Assembly: GCF_006376615.1 (NCBI RefSeq)
Contig: NZ_VEXQ01000002.1
Span: 186,001 to 250,000, forward strand
Source of the DNA: Buttiauxella sp. B2
GTDB lineage: Bacteria; Pseudomonadota; Gammaproteobacteria; Enterobacterales; Enterobacteriaceae
Length of the DNA stretch: 64,000 bases
Reading direction: 5' to 3'
Part shown: positions 48,685-55,959 of the stretch, one piece after another
How positions within the stretch are numbered: the first letter of the stretch is position 1
How the letters are laid out: every line of letters starts with the position of its first letter
Made by a program: the position numbers and the translations under genes
Notes under the pieces: generated by a model
What the model saw: only the letters and a program-made list of their open reading frames with translations
The model's database searches: none
What the model was told of the DNA's origin: nothing

Positions 48685-48903
48685 ATGGTTTTCAACTTCA
48701 AAAAAAACTGGCTGGGTCTGGCACCTGAGGAGCGAGAAGCATTTGCTACGGAAGCCGGAACAACAAGTCATTACATCCAGACGCATTTAACCGGGAAAAG
48801 GAAAATGCCCGGTAAGAAGCTGATGGATGGGCTATTTAAAGCGTGCAAGTCCCGTGAATGGGTCAGTAACAAAGCACAGCTTGCTGAGTTCTTCTACGAC
48901 TGA
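48685..48903 (+). CDS. Cro-like transcriptional regulator
   Basis: The 72-residue basic protein has a helical DNA-binding layout (EEREAFATEAGTTSHYIQTH, LTGKRKMPGKKLMDGLFKAC). It is divergent from the repressor and first in the rightward transcript, so a Cro role is inferred from position and size. It is followed by a strong terminator, which implies later genes need readthrough or antitermination. Confidence 0.8.
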   Translation: MVFNFKKNWLGLAPEEREAFATEAGTTSHYIQTHLTGKRKMPGKKLMDGLFKACKSREWVSNKAQLAEFFYD

Positions 48904-48924
48904 TAGCCATGAATCATCTTAACG

Positions 48925-48950
48925 AGGCCGCCACTGTGCGGCCTTTTTTA
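48925..48950 (+). terminator. Terminator after cro
   Basis: A 7-bp stem (AGGCCGC 48925-48931 with GCGGCCT 48938-48944) is followed by T6. It lies 20 bases after cro, like lambda tR1. Confidence 0.9.
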
Positions 48951-49051
48951 TTGGGTTTTGCAGGGTGGTAACAAAAATCCATTTATGGTTGATCTTTCCG
49001 TGTCGTCGTGCAAAATAACCAATAGCAATAACAAAACCGGAGGGTGAAAAA

Positions 49052-49246
49052 GTGAAAATCATTACCCGGGCCGAGGCTGCTAAGTCTGGCCTGAATAAAT
49101 ACTACACCGGGAAATCCTGCCGGAACGGGCATGAAGCTGAACGCTATGTTCTCAATGGAACCTGCGTGCAGTGCGCAATGGAAAGTGCGAACCGGCACCG
49201 TAACGAGTTTTCCGAACTGCTAAGGGCAGCCCAGGGGGCGGTATGA
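49052..49246 (+). CDS. Small zinc-finger-like phage protein
   Basis: The 64-residue product starts at a GTG with GGAGGG upstream. C-x3-H in CRNGH and C-x2-C in CVQC form a likely zinc knuckle, found in small phage proteins next to replication or nuclease genes. The start region MKIITRAEAAKSGLNKYYTG is typical. The stop overlaps the methyltransferase start (ATGA). Confidence 0.75.
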   Translation: MKIITRAEAAKSGLNKYYTGKSCRNGHEAERYVLNGTCVQCAMESANRHRNEFSELLRAAQGAV

Positions 49247-50412
49247 AACCTTGGGCTTACTATAACGAAATCGACCCCTTTGCAGCTCAGTGGTTGCGCA
49301 ATCTTATTGAAGCCGGACAGATAGCACCTGGCTATGTCGACGAAAGGAGTATTGAAGATGTTACACCAAGCGATTTGCGAGGATTTACCCAGCACCATTT
49401 TTTCGCCGGCGTTGGAGTCTGGAGTTACGCATTACGCCAGGCAGGATGGCCCGACAGCAAACCTGTCTGGACAGGAAGTTGCCCATGCCAACCTTTCAGC
49501 GCGGCAGGCAAAGGCAATGGGTTTGATGACGAGCGGCACCTATGGCCAGCCTTCCAGTGGCTTATCAAAGAGTGCAAGCCTGAGCACATCCTTGGCGAGC
49601 AAGTTGCAGCTGGTAACGCAAATGTATGGTTCGACCTTGTACAAGCAGACCTGGAAGGAATGGGATACGCCTTTGGGCTTACGCCGTTCACGGCAGCGAG
49701 CATCGGTGCGCCGCATATCAGAGAGCGAGCTTACTGGGTGGCCCACGCCGACATGCAACACCAACCCGCAACCGGAAACGCGACGGGGATTGCAGAATGT
49801 ATCCGGAGCGGCTCGGTTAGTGGGATGGCAAACGCCGATGGCGAACGACTCAACCGGTTCGACTCATTGTTACAGCGGGAAGAATCAGGACGGGTCGCCA
49901 AAGATATGCCTGAAGCTACCAGGGTCGGCGTTGCTAACGGGCTGGCCAACTCCGCAAGTCTCGGAAATAACCAACGAGACAGCTGTTCAAATGAGCGGGG
50001 ATGGTCGAGCGAGGCCGAACAAAATCGGCTGGGCGGCAGCTTTGGCGGGATGGGTGACACCAACCTCGAGGGACTGGAAAGACTCGTCGGGAATGACAGC
50101 TCAGCGGGACGGGAAAGAACGACTGGACCAACTACCTCGCCAGGCTTACACATGCGGACCCTTGAGGTTAACGGTTTTTGGCGTGATGCAGACTGGCTGT
50201 TATGTCGGGATGGACAATGGCGTCCAGTTGAACCCGGCACATTCCCGCTGGTTGCAAGGTTTGCCAAAGGAATGGGACACAGCAAGTCCTCACCACGAGC
50301 ACTGGCTGGACGTAATCGAACGGGGAGACTCAAAGGCTACGGCAACGCCATAAATGCCGAGGCTGCTGCCGCTTTCATTCGTAGTTACATGGAGGTGAGC
50401 GATGGCCGGTGA
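49243..50412 (+). CDS. Phage DNA cytosine-5 methyltransferase
   Basis: The 389-residue Dcm-type enzyme has FFAGVGVWSYALRQAG (motif I), GSCPCQPFSAAGKG (motif IV, catalytic Cys), HILGEQV (motif VI, ENV-like), RERAYWVAHA (motif VIII region), a variable middle, and KGYGNAINAEAAAAFI (motif X). The middle holds four repeats of the form (V/M/L)(A/G)(H/N/D)(A/S/T) at about residues 167, 193, 229 and 268, where the second frame reads GW-x-TP. It protects phage DNA from restriction. It encodes a second protein in the +1 frame. Confidence 0.93.
   Translation: MKPWAYYNEIDPFAAQWLRNLIEAGQIAPGYVDERSIEDVTPSDLRGFTQHHFFAGVGVWSYALRQAGWPDSKPVWTGSCPCQPFSAAGKGNGFDDERHLWPAFQWLIKECKPEHILGEQVAAGNANVWFDLVQADLEGMGYAFGLTPFTAASIGAPHIRERAYWVAHADMQHQPATGNATGIAECIRSGSVSGMANADGERLNRFDSLLQREESGRVAKDMPEATRVGVANGLANSASLGNNQRDSCSNERGWSSEAEQNRLGGSFGGMGDTNLEGLERLVGNDSSAGRERTTGPTTSPGLHMRTLEVNGFWRDADWLLCRDGQWRPVEPGTFPLVARFAKGMGHSKSSPRALAGRNRTGRLKGYGNAINAEAAAAFIRSYMEVSDGR
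49358..50353 (+). CDS. Nested second gene inside the C5 methyltransferase (GW-x-TP repeat protein)
   Basis: The 331-residue frame lies wholly inside the methyltransferase gene. ATG 49358 has a perfect AAAGGAG (49343-49349) 8 bases upstream. The protein shows features I associate with a recurring phage family of unknown function: MLHQAICEDLPSTIFSPALE, GSTLYKQTWKEWDTPLG, four GW(P/Q/V)TP repeats and LNPAHSRWLQGLPKEWD. Retention of so many patterned motifs without a stop argues it is expressed. The function is unknown; a partner of the methyltransferase is a guess. Confidence 0.72.
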   Translation: MLHQAICEDLPSTIFSPALESGVTHYARQDGPTANLSGQEVAHANLSARQAKAMGLMTSGTYGQPSSGLSKSASLSTSLASKLQLVTQMYGSTLYKQTWKEWDTPLGLRRSRQRASVRRISESELTGWPTPTCNTNPQPETRRGLQNVSGAARLVGWQTPMANDSTGSTHCYSGKNQDGSPKICLKLPGSALLTGWPTPQVSEITNETAVQMSGDGRARPNKIGWAAALAGWVTPTSRDWKDSSGMTAQRDGKERLDQLPRQAYTCGPLRLTVFGVMQTGCYVGMDNGVQLNPAHSRWLQGLPKEWDTASPHHEHWLDVIERGDSKATATP

Positions 50413-51373
50413 CTGGATAAAAATGCGTGCTGATTTGCACACACATCCGAAAGTTGTCCGCATGTCGTCCGCATTGAAAGCGGACAGATTACGGATAGTT
50501 GGCGGACTACATTCCGCTTGGTGTCTTTTCGATGTCCATTCCGTTGACGGTTACCTTGACGGATACAGCCCTGAAACGCTCGACGACCTGATCGGATTCC
50601 CCGGATTTGCACGGGCAATGATTGCTGTTGGATGGCTACAGGATGAAGGTGACAATCTAGTCATGCCAAGGTTTGAAGCCCATAACGGGCAGTCGGCTAA
50701 GCGTCGTGCGCAGGATGCAGACCGTAAAAGAAACGTCCGCAAAGTGTCCGCATCGGAAGAGGACAAAAAGCGGACCAGAGAAGAGAAGAGAAGAGAAGAT
50801 CTAAAAGATAAACCCCTCTCTAGCGCGGGTGCGCGCGAAAGGCCGTCAGATCCAAAGGTGGCAAACCAGATTATGGATAACCGACAACCTTCTGCTGGTG
50901 GGACAGGGATTGTTGGCAAGTTCACCATGTTCGAAGGCTGGCGACCGGATGATGATTTTTTGCTGAAAGCTGCGCAGTGGGGGCTGGTACTTACCGAACC
51001 ACCACCTGAAACAGTTCTGGCTGAGTTCATCACGTACTGGCAGGCAGAGGGGAAGGTATTCCACCACGTCCAGTGGGAACAGAAATTCGCCCAGGCACTG
51101 AAGCGCAATCAGGGTCGTTACAAACAAACCGGAGATAAACGCGATGAAACCAATATCCGAGCTGATGGGTACAGTGGCCCTTGGAGAGGCGATGCAGTCG
51201 AGGACTCCATCGTCGCAATGGCAGAGCAGCTACGAGCAAACGGAAGAAGTGAGTCAGAGATCCGCCACATTCTGGGGGGAAATGATCGGGATTTACTCGG
51301 ACAAATGGCGGGCGAAGAACGGCAGGGCACCGTCATTACGCTGGAATCAGGTGATTTCAGCGCTCACCGATGA
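50402..51373 (+). CDS. Phage replication initiator-type protein with DnaT-like domain
   Basis: The 323-residue protein begins MAGDWIKMRADLHTHPKVVR, the winged-helix start of many phage O-like proteins, has a charged linker (EEDKKRTREEKRREDLKD), and then a DnaT-like DNA-binding domain (FEGWRPDDDFLLKAAQWGL, FITYWQAEGKVFHHVQWEQK, about residues 178-240). It probably recognises the phage origin or recruits primosome parts. The last 230 bases overlap the next gene in another frame, and its start overlaps the methyltransferase stop. Confidence 0.82.
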   Translation: MAGDWIKMRADLHTHPKVVRMSSALKADRLRIVGGLHSAWCLFDVHSVDGYLDGYSPETLDDLIGFPGFARAMIAVGWLQDEGDNLVMPRFEAHNGQSAKRRAQDADRKRNVRKVSASEEDKKRTREEKRREDLKDKPLSSAGARERPSDPKVANQIMDNRQPSAGGTGIVGKFTMFEGWRPDDDFLLKAAQWGLVLTEPPPETVLAEFITYWQAEGKVFHHVQWEQKFAQALKRNQGRYKQTGDKRDETNIRADGYSGPWRGDAVEDSIVAMAEQLRANGRSESEIRHILGGNDRDLLGQMAGEERQGTVITLESGDFSAHR

Positions 51374-51842
51374 GCAGTTGCAGGTTGCTGTAAACGCCTG
51401 CGTCCAGCGTTGCTGTGATGGTAATGCTTTCGCTCCTGACCTGGCTGAGTTCATGGCGATTGTCAGTCAGAGTGTAACCAACCCATTCGGCCTCAGTGCT
51501 GAAGACGTGATGATTGAATTTAATCGTTACTGCAAGAAACGCTATCAGTACAGCTGCCCGGAAACATTCCCGTGGAGCCAGCCGGTGCTGTACTGGATCT
51601 GCTGCGTCATGCGCAGGGAAATGCTGCAAAACAATCTGAATGAGATGGCTCTGGAGAAGCGCGCAGCGGTGCATCTCAAAGCCTGGGGCGAAAAGGTGAA
51701 GAGCGGGGAGAAAATACCGAAGCCAAAACCACTACTTTCAGAAAAACCAACGGCACCACGCATGACAGGGGACTACGGGCATAAAACTGCAATGGAGATG
51801 CTGGCAAAACTTCGGAGTGTTAATTCACAAAAGAATTATTAA
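51144..51842 (+). CDS. Lambda P-like helicase-loader protein
   Basis: The 232-residue protein matches the lambda P/phage replication P layout: FWGEMIGIYSDKWRAKNG, LRWNQVISALTDEQLQVAVN, FAPDLAEFMAIV, FPWSQPVLYWICCVMRREM. P captures DnaB for the phage origin. ATG 51144 follows GGAGATAAACGCG, a good ribosome-binding site, although it lies inside the preceding gene. The 3' gap to the next gene (51843-52036) has no convincing ORF longer than 23 codons. Confidence 0.85.
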   Translation: MKPISELMGTVALGEAMQSRTPSSQWQSSYEQTEEVSQRSATFWGEMIGIYSDKWRAKNGRAPSLRWNQVISALTDEQLQVAVNACVQRCCDGNAFAPDLAEFMAIVSQSVTNPFGLSAEDVMIEFNRYCKKRYQYSCPETFPWSQPVLYWICCVMRREMLQNNLNEMALEKRAAVHLKAWGEKVKSGEKIPKPKPLLSEKPTAPRMTGDYGHKTAMEMLAKLRSVNSQKNY

Positions 51843-51990
51843 TGCCAAAATTCCGCAGCCAATCGCCCCAGCATTGTGATAACTCGGTGTCAGGTGTGGA
51901 AACGTATGGTTAGACGTTAAAGTAGCTTAAAAGGCTTTTGGGGGCGTTTTAACGGTGGTGGGTATTTTCACTGTTAGCGCGTTTTTTATA

Positions 51991-52018
51991 TTGACAGTTA
52001 TTACCTGTAGGGTAATTA
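51991..52018 (+). promoter_or_regulatory. Internal phage promoter with operator F
   Basis: TTGACA (51991-51996), 16 bases, TAATTA (52013-52018). The exact palindrome TTACC-TGTAG-GGTAA (52001-52015) fills the spacer and reaches into the -10. The layout matches the cro promoter. Confidence 0.8.
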
Positions 52019-52033
52019 TTACCAATAAGGTGA
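52019..52033. promoter_or_regulatory. Operator F2 over the ribosome-binding site
   Basis: TTACC-AATAA-GGTGA, one mismatch, follows operator F at once and ends in the GGTGAG ribosome-binding site of the next gene. Confidence 0.6.
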
Positions 52034-52036
52034 GTT

Positions 52037-52381
52037 ATGAAAAGGTCACTACAGGCTTTAGGCCGACTTAAGACCGGCGTCATGAACAAAACCGAGTCGG
52101 ACTATTGCCAGCTTCTGGAGTTACGCAAACGTGCCGGGGAAATCGCCTGGTACCGCTTCGAAGGCATCAAGCTGAGGCTGGCTGACAACACGTTTTATTC
52201 ACCTGATTTTGCTGTGATGTTGAGCACTGGTGAGATGGAGATCCATGAGGTTAAGGGGCATTGGACTGACGACGCCAGAGTAAAGATTAAGGTCGCCGCA
52301 GAACAGTACCCGTTCAGGTTTATCGCAGTGAAGCCAAAGCCTAAAAAGGCGGGTGGTGGCTGGGAAATTGAAGAGTTCTGA
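52037..52381 (+). CDS. DUF1064 phage nuclease-like protein
   Basis: The 114-residue protein has YSPDFAVML and EIHEVKGHWT, the D...ExK core of the PD-(D/E)XK fold seen in DUF1064 proteins. Related small proteins may resolve Holliday junctions, an inference here. Its own operator-controlled promoter sets it apart from the replication genes. The C-terminus FIAVKPKPKKAGGGWEIEEF is typical. Confidence 0.85.
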   Translation: MKRSLQALGRLKTGVMNKTESDYCQLLELRKRAGEIAWYRFEGIKLRLADNTFYSPDFAVMLSTGEMEIHEVKGHWTDDARVKIKVAAEQYPFRFIAVKPKPKKAGGGWEIEEF

Positions 52382-52435
52382 AAGGTTTTATTAATCAATT
52401 AAATCAATGATTTTAACGGGTTATGAGGGGTGATT

Positions 52436-52486
52436 ATGACAAGCCATTATCGAGAAAGTTACTCAGCACTGAGGGATGAGAAATGA
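52436..52486 (+). CDS. Possible 16-codon leader ORF
   Basis: ATG 52436 has GAGGGG 5 bases upstream. The ORF encodes MTSHYRESYSALRDEK and its TGA overlaps the ATG of the next gene (ATGA). The coupling suggests a translated leader, but the product is too short to judge. Confidence 0.35.
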   Translation: MTSHYRESYSALRDEK

Positions 52487-52962
52487 CAGTTAAACGCTTT
52501 AACCAAATAGCGCTGATTAGCGCCATCACGGAAGAGTTGAATCGACAGCAACCTGAACTCCCAGCTGACGACAGAATGAATGTCATCATCAAGGCCGCTA
52601 ACGATATCTGCGCTGAGTATTCGCGAGAGTTAGTAGTGGCTTCCAGGGGCATGGGCCTGACTGCCTGGCTTGCCAGCGATGATACCGGTCTAAGCAGCAA
52701 ATTTATGGCCTCGGTTCTTTCTTATGGTCATTTCACTGCGCCAAATAATTACCCGCGTGACCCTGATGATTTTGGCCGCTGCATGCGACTTGTTCAGGCT
52801 GTTCCTGAGTTCAAGGGGCTTATTCATCTACTTGTCGATCATGGTCCTGAGTGGGAAGCCGTGGCTAACAATTGGGAGCGCTGGGTAGAGTTGTATTCAT
52901 CTGGCGACGGTCGAGAGCTATATAAGGAAATGAAAGCGTCATATGCAAGGGAGGCCGAATGA
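52483..52962 (+). CDS. Phage accessory protein of unknown function (159 residues)
   Basis: The product begins MTVKRFNQIALISAITEELN and is mainly helical, with GLTAWLASDDTGLSSKFMAS and ERWVELYSSGDGRELYKEMK segments. I do not recognise a domain. It is coupled to the leader ORF and overlaps the next gene by 4 bases, in a run of same-strand accessory genes. Confidence 0.75.
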   Translation: MTVKRFNQIALISAITEELNRQQPELPADDRMNVIIKAANDICAEYSRELVVASRGMGLTAWLASDDTGLSSKFMASVLSYGHFTAPNNYPRDPDDFGRCMRLVQAVPEFKGLIHLLVDHGPEWEAVANNWERWVELYSSGDGRELYKEMKASYAREAE

Positions 52963-53573
52963 GCAATAACATCGAAGCAAAAGTAATCCTCATGGATTCG
53001 CCTGAAGCGGCAAGTATTCAGACTTTAACTGGCTGGGTTGACCGTCATGGACGATTCTGGGGAGATGACGAGTATCAGGCTCGTTGGTGCGGGGCAACTC
53101 ATCGCAAATGCAAAAACAAACCAGACGAACACCCGATTCACAGCACGCATGGTTACTGCGAAGAATGCTATCGCGAAAGTCGCCAGGCTAAGTTTGCAGA
53201 AATGGAACGTGCGGTTTGGGCTGGTGAACCATTGGTTATTTTCGATGGTGACCAATATTTCTTCGATGCAGAATCTCTGGCTGACTATTGCCGTGAAAAC
53301 TCCGTTTTTCCCAAAGAGCTGCAACTTCTCATCTGTGAAGCTAATTACCCTTCTGAATTCGATATAGAACAGCATTGCCAAGAAATCATCCCGGACGGTG
53401 GCGATTGCTACTCTCTCCCGCAAGAAATACTCGATGCTGCTGACGCGCTGAATAAAGCAATCAAAGAAAGTTCGGCGGTGTCATGGAGTGGCGGCGATCA
53501 GGTTGCCATTGTTTCTGATGACATCCTTACTGACGAGCAAAAAGCTGAAATTTTAGCGGAGCGTGCAGCATGA
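52959..53573 (+). CDS. Phage accessory protein with cysteine cluster (204 residues)
   Basis: The product has a possible zinc-binding segment: RWCGATHRKCKNKP followed by STHGYCEECYRESR. The rest is acidic, ending DEQKAEILAERAA. Not recognised. It overlaps both neighbours by 4 bases, so translation is chained. Confidence 0.72.
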   Translation: MSNNIEAKVILMDSPEAASIQTLTGWVDRHGRFWGDDEYQARWCGATHRKCKNKPDEHPIHSTHGYCEECYRESRQAKFAEMERAVWAGEPLVIFDGDQYFFDAESLADYCRENSVFPKELQLLICEANYPSEFDIEQHCQEIIPDGGDCYSLPQEILDAADALNKAIKESSAVSWSGGDQVAIVSDDILTDEQKAEILAERAA

Positions 53574-53959
53574 CTAACTCACTAGAAGCGCTGAAGGAGC
53601 GCGAATATTTCGTGCTCAGTGTCGGCCATACGCAGCGCAGTAATCCATACATCGTTCTGTGGGCTGCTGACAACTCCGGTTACCGTGGACGCATTGAGAC
53701 GGCCGGGCGCTACCCGGAAAGCCTCATTAAATCGAAACTGGCTTATTACAATTGCGGATGTGACAACGTGGCCGTGCCATGTGATGTGTTGGAGCCTCTT
53801 TCGCATCCGGTTAATCCTGGTTTCTTTGACGACGACAATGGGCGCTGGCTTCGCAATAACGCCGCCACATGGAAAGCAGCACTAGCTAACACCATCGCAA
53901 CACCGATGTATAAACCTGAACCGGAATACCGCGGCGCACCCCGCAAGGAGGCCAAATGA
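53570..53959 (+). CDS. Phage accessory protein (129 residues)
   Basis: The product begins MTNSLEALKEREYFVLSVGH and carries WAADNSGYRGRIETAGRYPE and WRLRNNAATWKAAL-like text (RWLRNNAATWKAAL). I know no function. The shared NSLEAL start with the next gene hints at common Ead-like origin. It overlaps both neighbours by 4 bases. Confidence 0.7.
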   Translation: MTNSLEALKEREYFVLSVGHTQRSNPYIVLWAADNSGYRGRIETAGRYPESLIKSKLAYYNCGCDNVAVPCDVLEPLSHPVNPGFFDDDNGRWLRNNAATWKAALANTIATPMYKPEPEYRGAPRKEAK

Positions 53960-54429
53960 ATAGCTTAGAAGCACTGACAGCCAGCATGCCGAAAAGAATT
54001 GTTCGCAATTGGCAAGCATCTGTTATGAGAACCTGTGATTTTTGTGGGCATCACAAGGGTACGGTTCTGAATGGCGACAACAGTTCAATCTGTGCGTCTT
54101 GCTGTGATGCTGAGAATTATGGAAATCTGCAATGTGCTCTAGAAGAAGCCTTGGAGCGTAACGCTGCGCTGATAGCGGCGCTGGAGCAGGCGCAGCAGGA
54201 AAGAAAAGTACAGCTTGAAACTATCGCTAGTGTCACTGGGCTATGGAATGAGCAGCGCAACCGAATAGCCGAACTGAAAACCAACAAACCATGCGTGAAG
54301 CTGCCAGGCGAACGCTTTGATGAAGATGGTTCTATTACCTCTGATTTCGACAGAGGATGGAATCACTATCGCGAAGACGCCATGAAAGCAATCCGCTCTG
54401 CAGGCGGCACTGTTATCGAGGGTGAGTGA
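53956..54429 (+). CDS. Ead/Ea22-like phage protein with zinc-finger segment (157 residues)
   Basis: A CDFCGHHKG...CASCC cysteine pattern near residues 27-50 looks like a zinc ribbon, followed by a coiled coil (EEALERNAALIAALEQAQQE). The C-terminal GWNHYREDAMKAIRSAGG is typical of Ead/Ea22-type proteins of lambdoid phages. The role is unknown. Confidence 0.72.
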   Translation: MNSLEALTASMPKRIVRNWQASVMRTCDFCGHHKGTVLNGDNSSICASCCDAENYGNLQCALEEALERNAALIAALEQAQQERKVQLETIASVTGLWNEQRNRIAELKTNKPCVKLPGERFDEDGSITSDFDRGWNHYREDAMKAIRSAGGTVIEGE

Positions 54430-54430
54430 T

Positions 54431-54469
54431 ATGGAAGCTCAATTATTCGCAATTAAGGTGACACTATGA
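54431..54469 (+). CDS. Possible 12-codon leader ORF
   Basis: ATG 54431 has GGTGAG upstream and encodes MEAQLFAIKVTL; its TGA overlaps the next start. This is the same arrangement as the ORF at 52436. Weakly supported. Confidence 0.25.
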   Translation: MEAQLFAIKVTL

Positions 54470-54915
54470 CCAACCTAAGCATTGAGCGCCTGGAAATAAT
54501 CCACGCTGAAACTATGGAGGTAATCGACTCCAAACCTTACGCGACGGAAACAGCCTCAGTTGAAGTTAACGCGAAATTACTCACAGCACTTACAGGCGAA
54601 CTACTCGCATACCGCAAGGCCAGTGGTGAGGCTGTGGCGTGGACTGACAAACTCGAACTAGACGAAATGAATGATTCTGGACGAGCCAGCATGTTTAAGT
54701 CTCGCCGAGCAATGGGAAAACCAGACCCAGCCAGCGTGGTTAAACTCTACGCAGCCCCTCAACTTCCTGTAGTGCCTAAAGGCTACGCGCTGGTTCCGAT
54801 TGAGCCAACCTACGAAATGAGTGAGGCTATTGGGTTGCCGTGGGAGCATCCACCTTTCCCTCGTCGGTGGAAAAGAATGCTTGAGGTAGCTCGTAAGGTT
54901 GGTGGTAATGGCTAA
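54466..54915 (+). CDS. Ead/Ea22-like phage protein (149 residues)
   Basis: The product begins MTNLSIERLEIIHAETMEVI. GEAVAWTDKLELDEM, KLYAAPQLPVVPKGYALVP and EPTYEMSEAIGLPW follow the common Ea22/DUF551-like C-terminal pattern of enterobacterial prophages. The function is not known. It overlaps the next gene by 8 bases. Confidence 0.75.
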   Translation: MTNLSIERLEIIHAETMEVIDSKPYATETASVEVNAKLLTALTGELLAYRKASGEAVAWTDKLELDEMNDSGRASMFKSRRAMGKPDPASVVKLYAAPQLPVVPKGYALVPIEPTYEMSEAIGLPWEHPPFPRRWKRMLEVARKVGGNG

Positions 54916-55246
54916 AACAGCAGCAGAACGCAAGGCAGCGCAGCGTGAGCGCCTCGCAGAATCCGGTGCACGTAAGTTTGAATTGCTGATGGATGCGCAG
55001 GAACTGCAAATGCTAGAAAAGAATTGCGTACTCCGTCGTCCAGGCCGTGAACCGTATGACATGGTTGAGTATCTAACGCTGTTGATTCGCAAAGATAACG
55101 CCGAACTGGTTAGAAAACTCAAAAGCATGAGCACTGAATGTTGCGGTAAGTGTGGAGACAGTCTACCAGTGAAGGAATGTGTGTGTGACGGCGATAGTCA
55201 GTGCTGGTTAACAAAAGGCTGGCACGAAACCAAGCTTATAATGTGA
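54908..55246 (+). CDS. Small basic phage protein (112 residues)
   Basis: The N-terminus AKTAAERKAAQRERLAESG and the following LLMDAQELQMLEKNC...RPGREPYDMVEYLTLLIRKD recur in many lambdoid phages; a ribbon-helix-helix-like DNA-binding role is possible. A C-terminal CCGKCG...CVC cluster may bind zinc. I start it at 54908, since the frame's earlier codons overlap the previous gene. Confidence 0.72.
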   Translation: MAKTAAERKAAQRERLAESGARKFELLMDAQELQMLEKNCVLRRPGREPYDMVEYLTLLIRKDNAELVRKLKSMSTECCGKCGDSLPVKECVCDGDSQCWLTKGWHETKLIM

Positions 55247-55315
55247 CATGTCACGGGGGTAATCATGCTCGACGAATTTGATGGATTTTGACGCAGGTCG
55301 CCGACTATGGCGGTT

Positions 55316-55366
55316 TTGTTTTGCGTGATAGTATTACTATATTGGTAATTGTTACTTAAATGGTAA
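55316..55366 (+). promoter_or_regulatory. Terminase promoter with two operators (G1, G2)
   Basis: TTGTTT (55316-55321), 16 bases, TATATT (55338-55343). G1 TTACT-ATATT-GGTAA (55334-55348) covers the -10 and G2 TTACT-TAAAT-GGTAA (55352-55366) follows, ending 2 bases before the terS start. Each has one mismatch to the prophage operator. Confidence 0.65.
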
Positions 55367-55368
55367 TT

Positions 55369-55959
55369 ATGGTCGCTAACCCTAAGCGAAAATCAACCCA
55401 ATTCAAGCCACTGACAGCGCAAATGGAAGCGTACTGCCAGGAGTATGTGAAGACTCCGGAAGACCAGAAAGGCTCCGCCGTCCGTGCTGGGTATTCAGAA
55501 AAGACCGCAGCGAAGTTCGCCAGCCAAAACATGCGTGACCAGCGTGTAATCGACCGTATTGCCGAACTGATGACCGAGCGCAATAAACGCCTGCGGGTCA
55601 GTGCTGACTACGTGCTGCAACGCCTGGTTGAAATCGATCAGATGGACGTGCTGGATATTCTGGAGGATGACGGCAGCCTGAAGCCCGTCAGCCAGTGGCC
55701 GAAGGTCTGGCGAATTTCCCTTAGTGCAATTGATATTAATCGAATCAACATGTCTTTGAAGGATGGAGAGAGCGATATCGAAACCACTCTGCAAAAGGTT
55801 AAATGGCCTGACAAAGTGAAGAACCTTGAACTCATAGGCAAGCATGTCGACGTCAACGCATTCAAAGAGCGCCTCGAGGTTAATGTGAACGTCAGCATTG
55901 CTAACCGTATGGCAGCTGCACGCAAACGCATTCAGGAACTGGGAAGCGGCGATGAGTGA
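55369..55959 (+). CDS. Terminase small subunit
   Basis: The product (196 residues from ATG 55369) belongs to the terminase_2 family: LTAQMEAYCQEYVKTPEDQK, AVRAGYSEKTAAKFASQNM (HTH-like), and the DMxDVLDILEDDG-type middle (IDQMDVLDILEDDG). It recognises the packaging site and activates TerL. There is no clear ribosome-binding site, and the second operator lies directly before the start codon. The 3' end overlaps terL by 8 bases. Confidence 0.9.
   Translation: MVANPKRKSTQFKPLTAQMEAYCQEYVKTPEDQKGSAVRAGYSEKTAAKFASQNMRDQRVIDRIAELMTERNKRLRVSADYVLQRLVEIDQMDVLDILEDDGSLKPVSQWPKVWRISLSAIDINRINMSLKDGESDIETTLQKVKWPDKVKNLELIGKHVDVNAFKERLEVNVNVSIANRMAAARKRIQELGSGDE

Noticed and set aside
49731..50333. 200-codon minus-strand ORF in the methyltransferase locus
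   Set aside because: It lacks stops because two plus-strand frames already constrain the bases; no motif or start site was seen, unlike the nested plus-strand gene.
50551..51108. 185-codon minus-strand ORF opposite the replication gene
   Set aside because: Low-complexity Ser-rich shadow of the Arg/Glu-rich linker; no start site.
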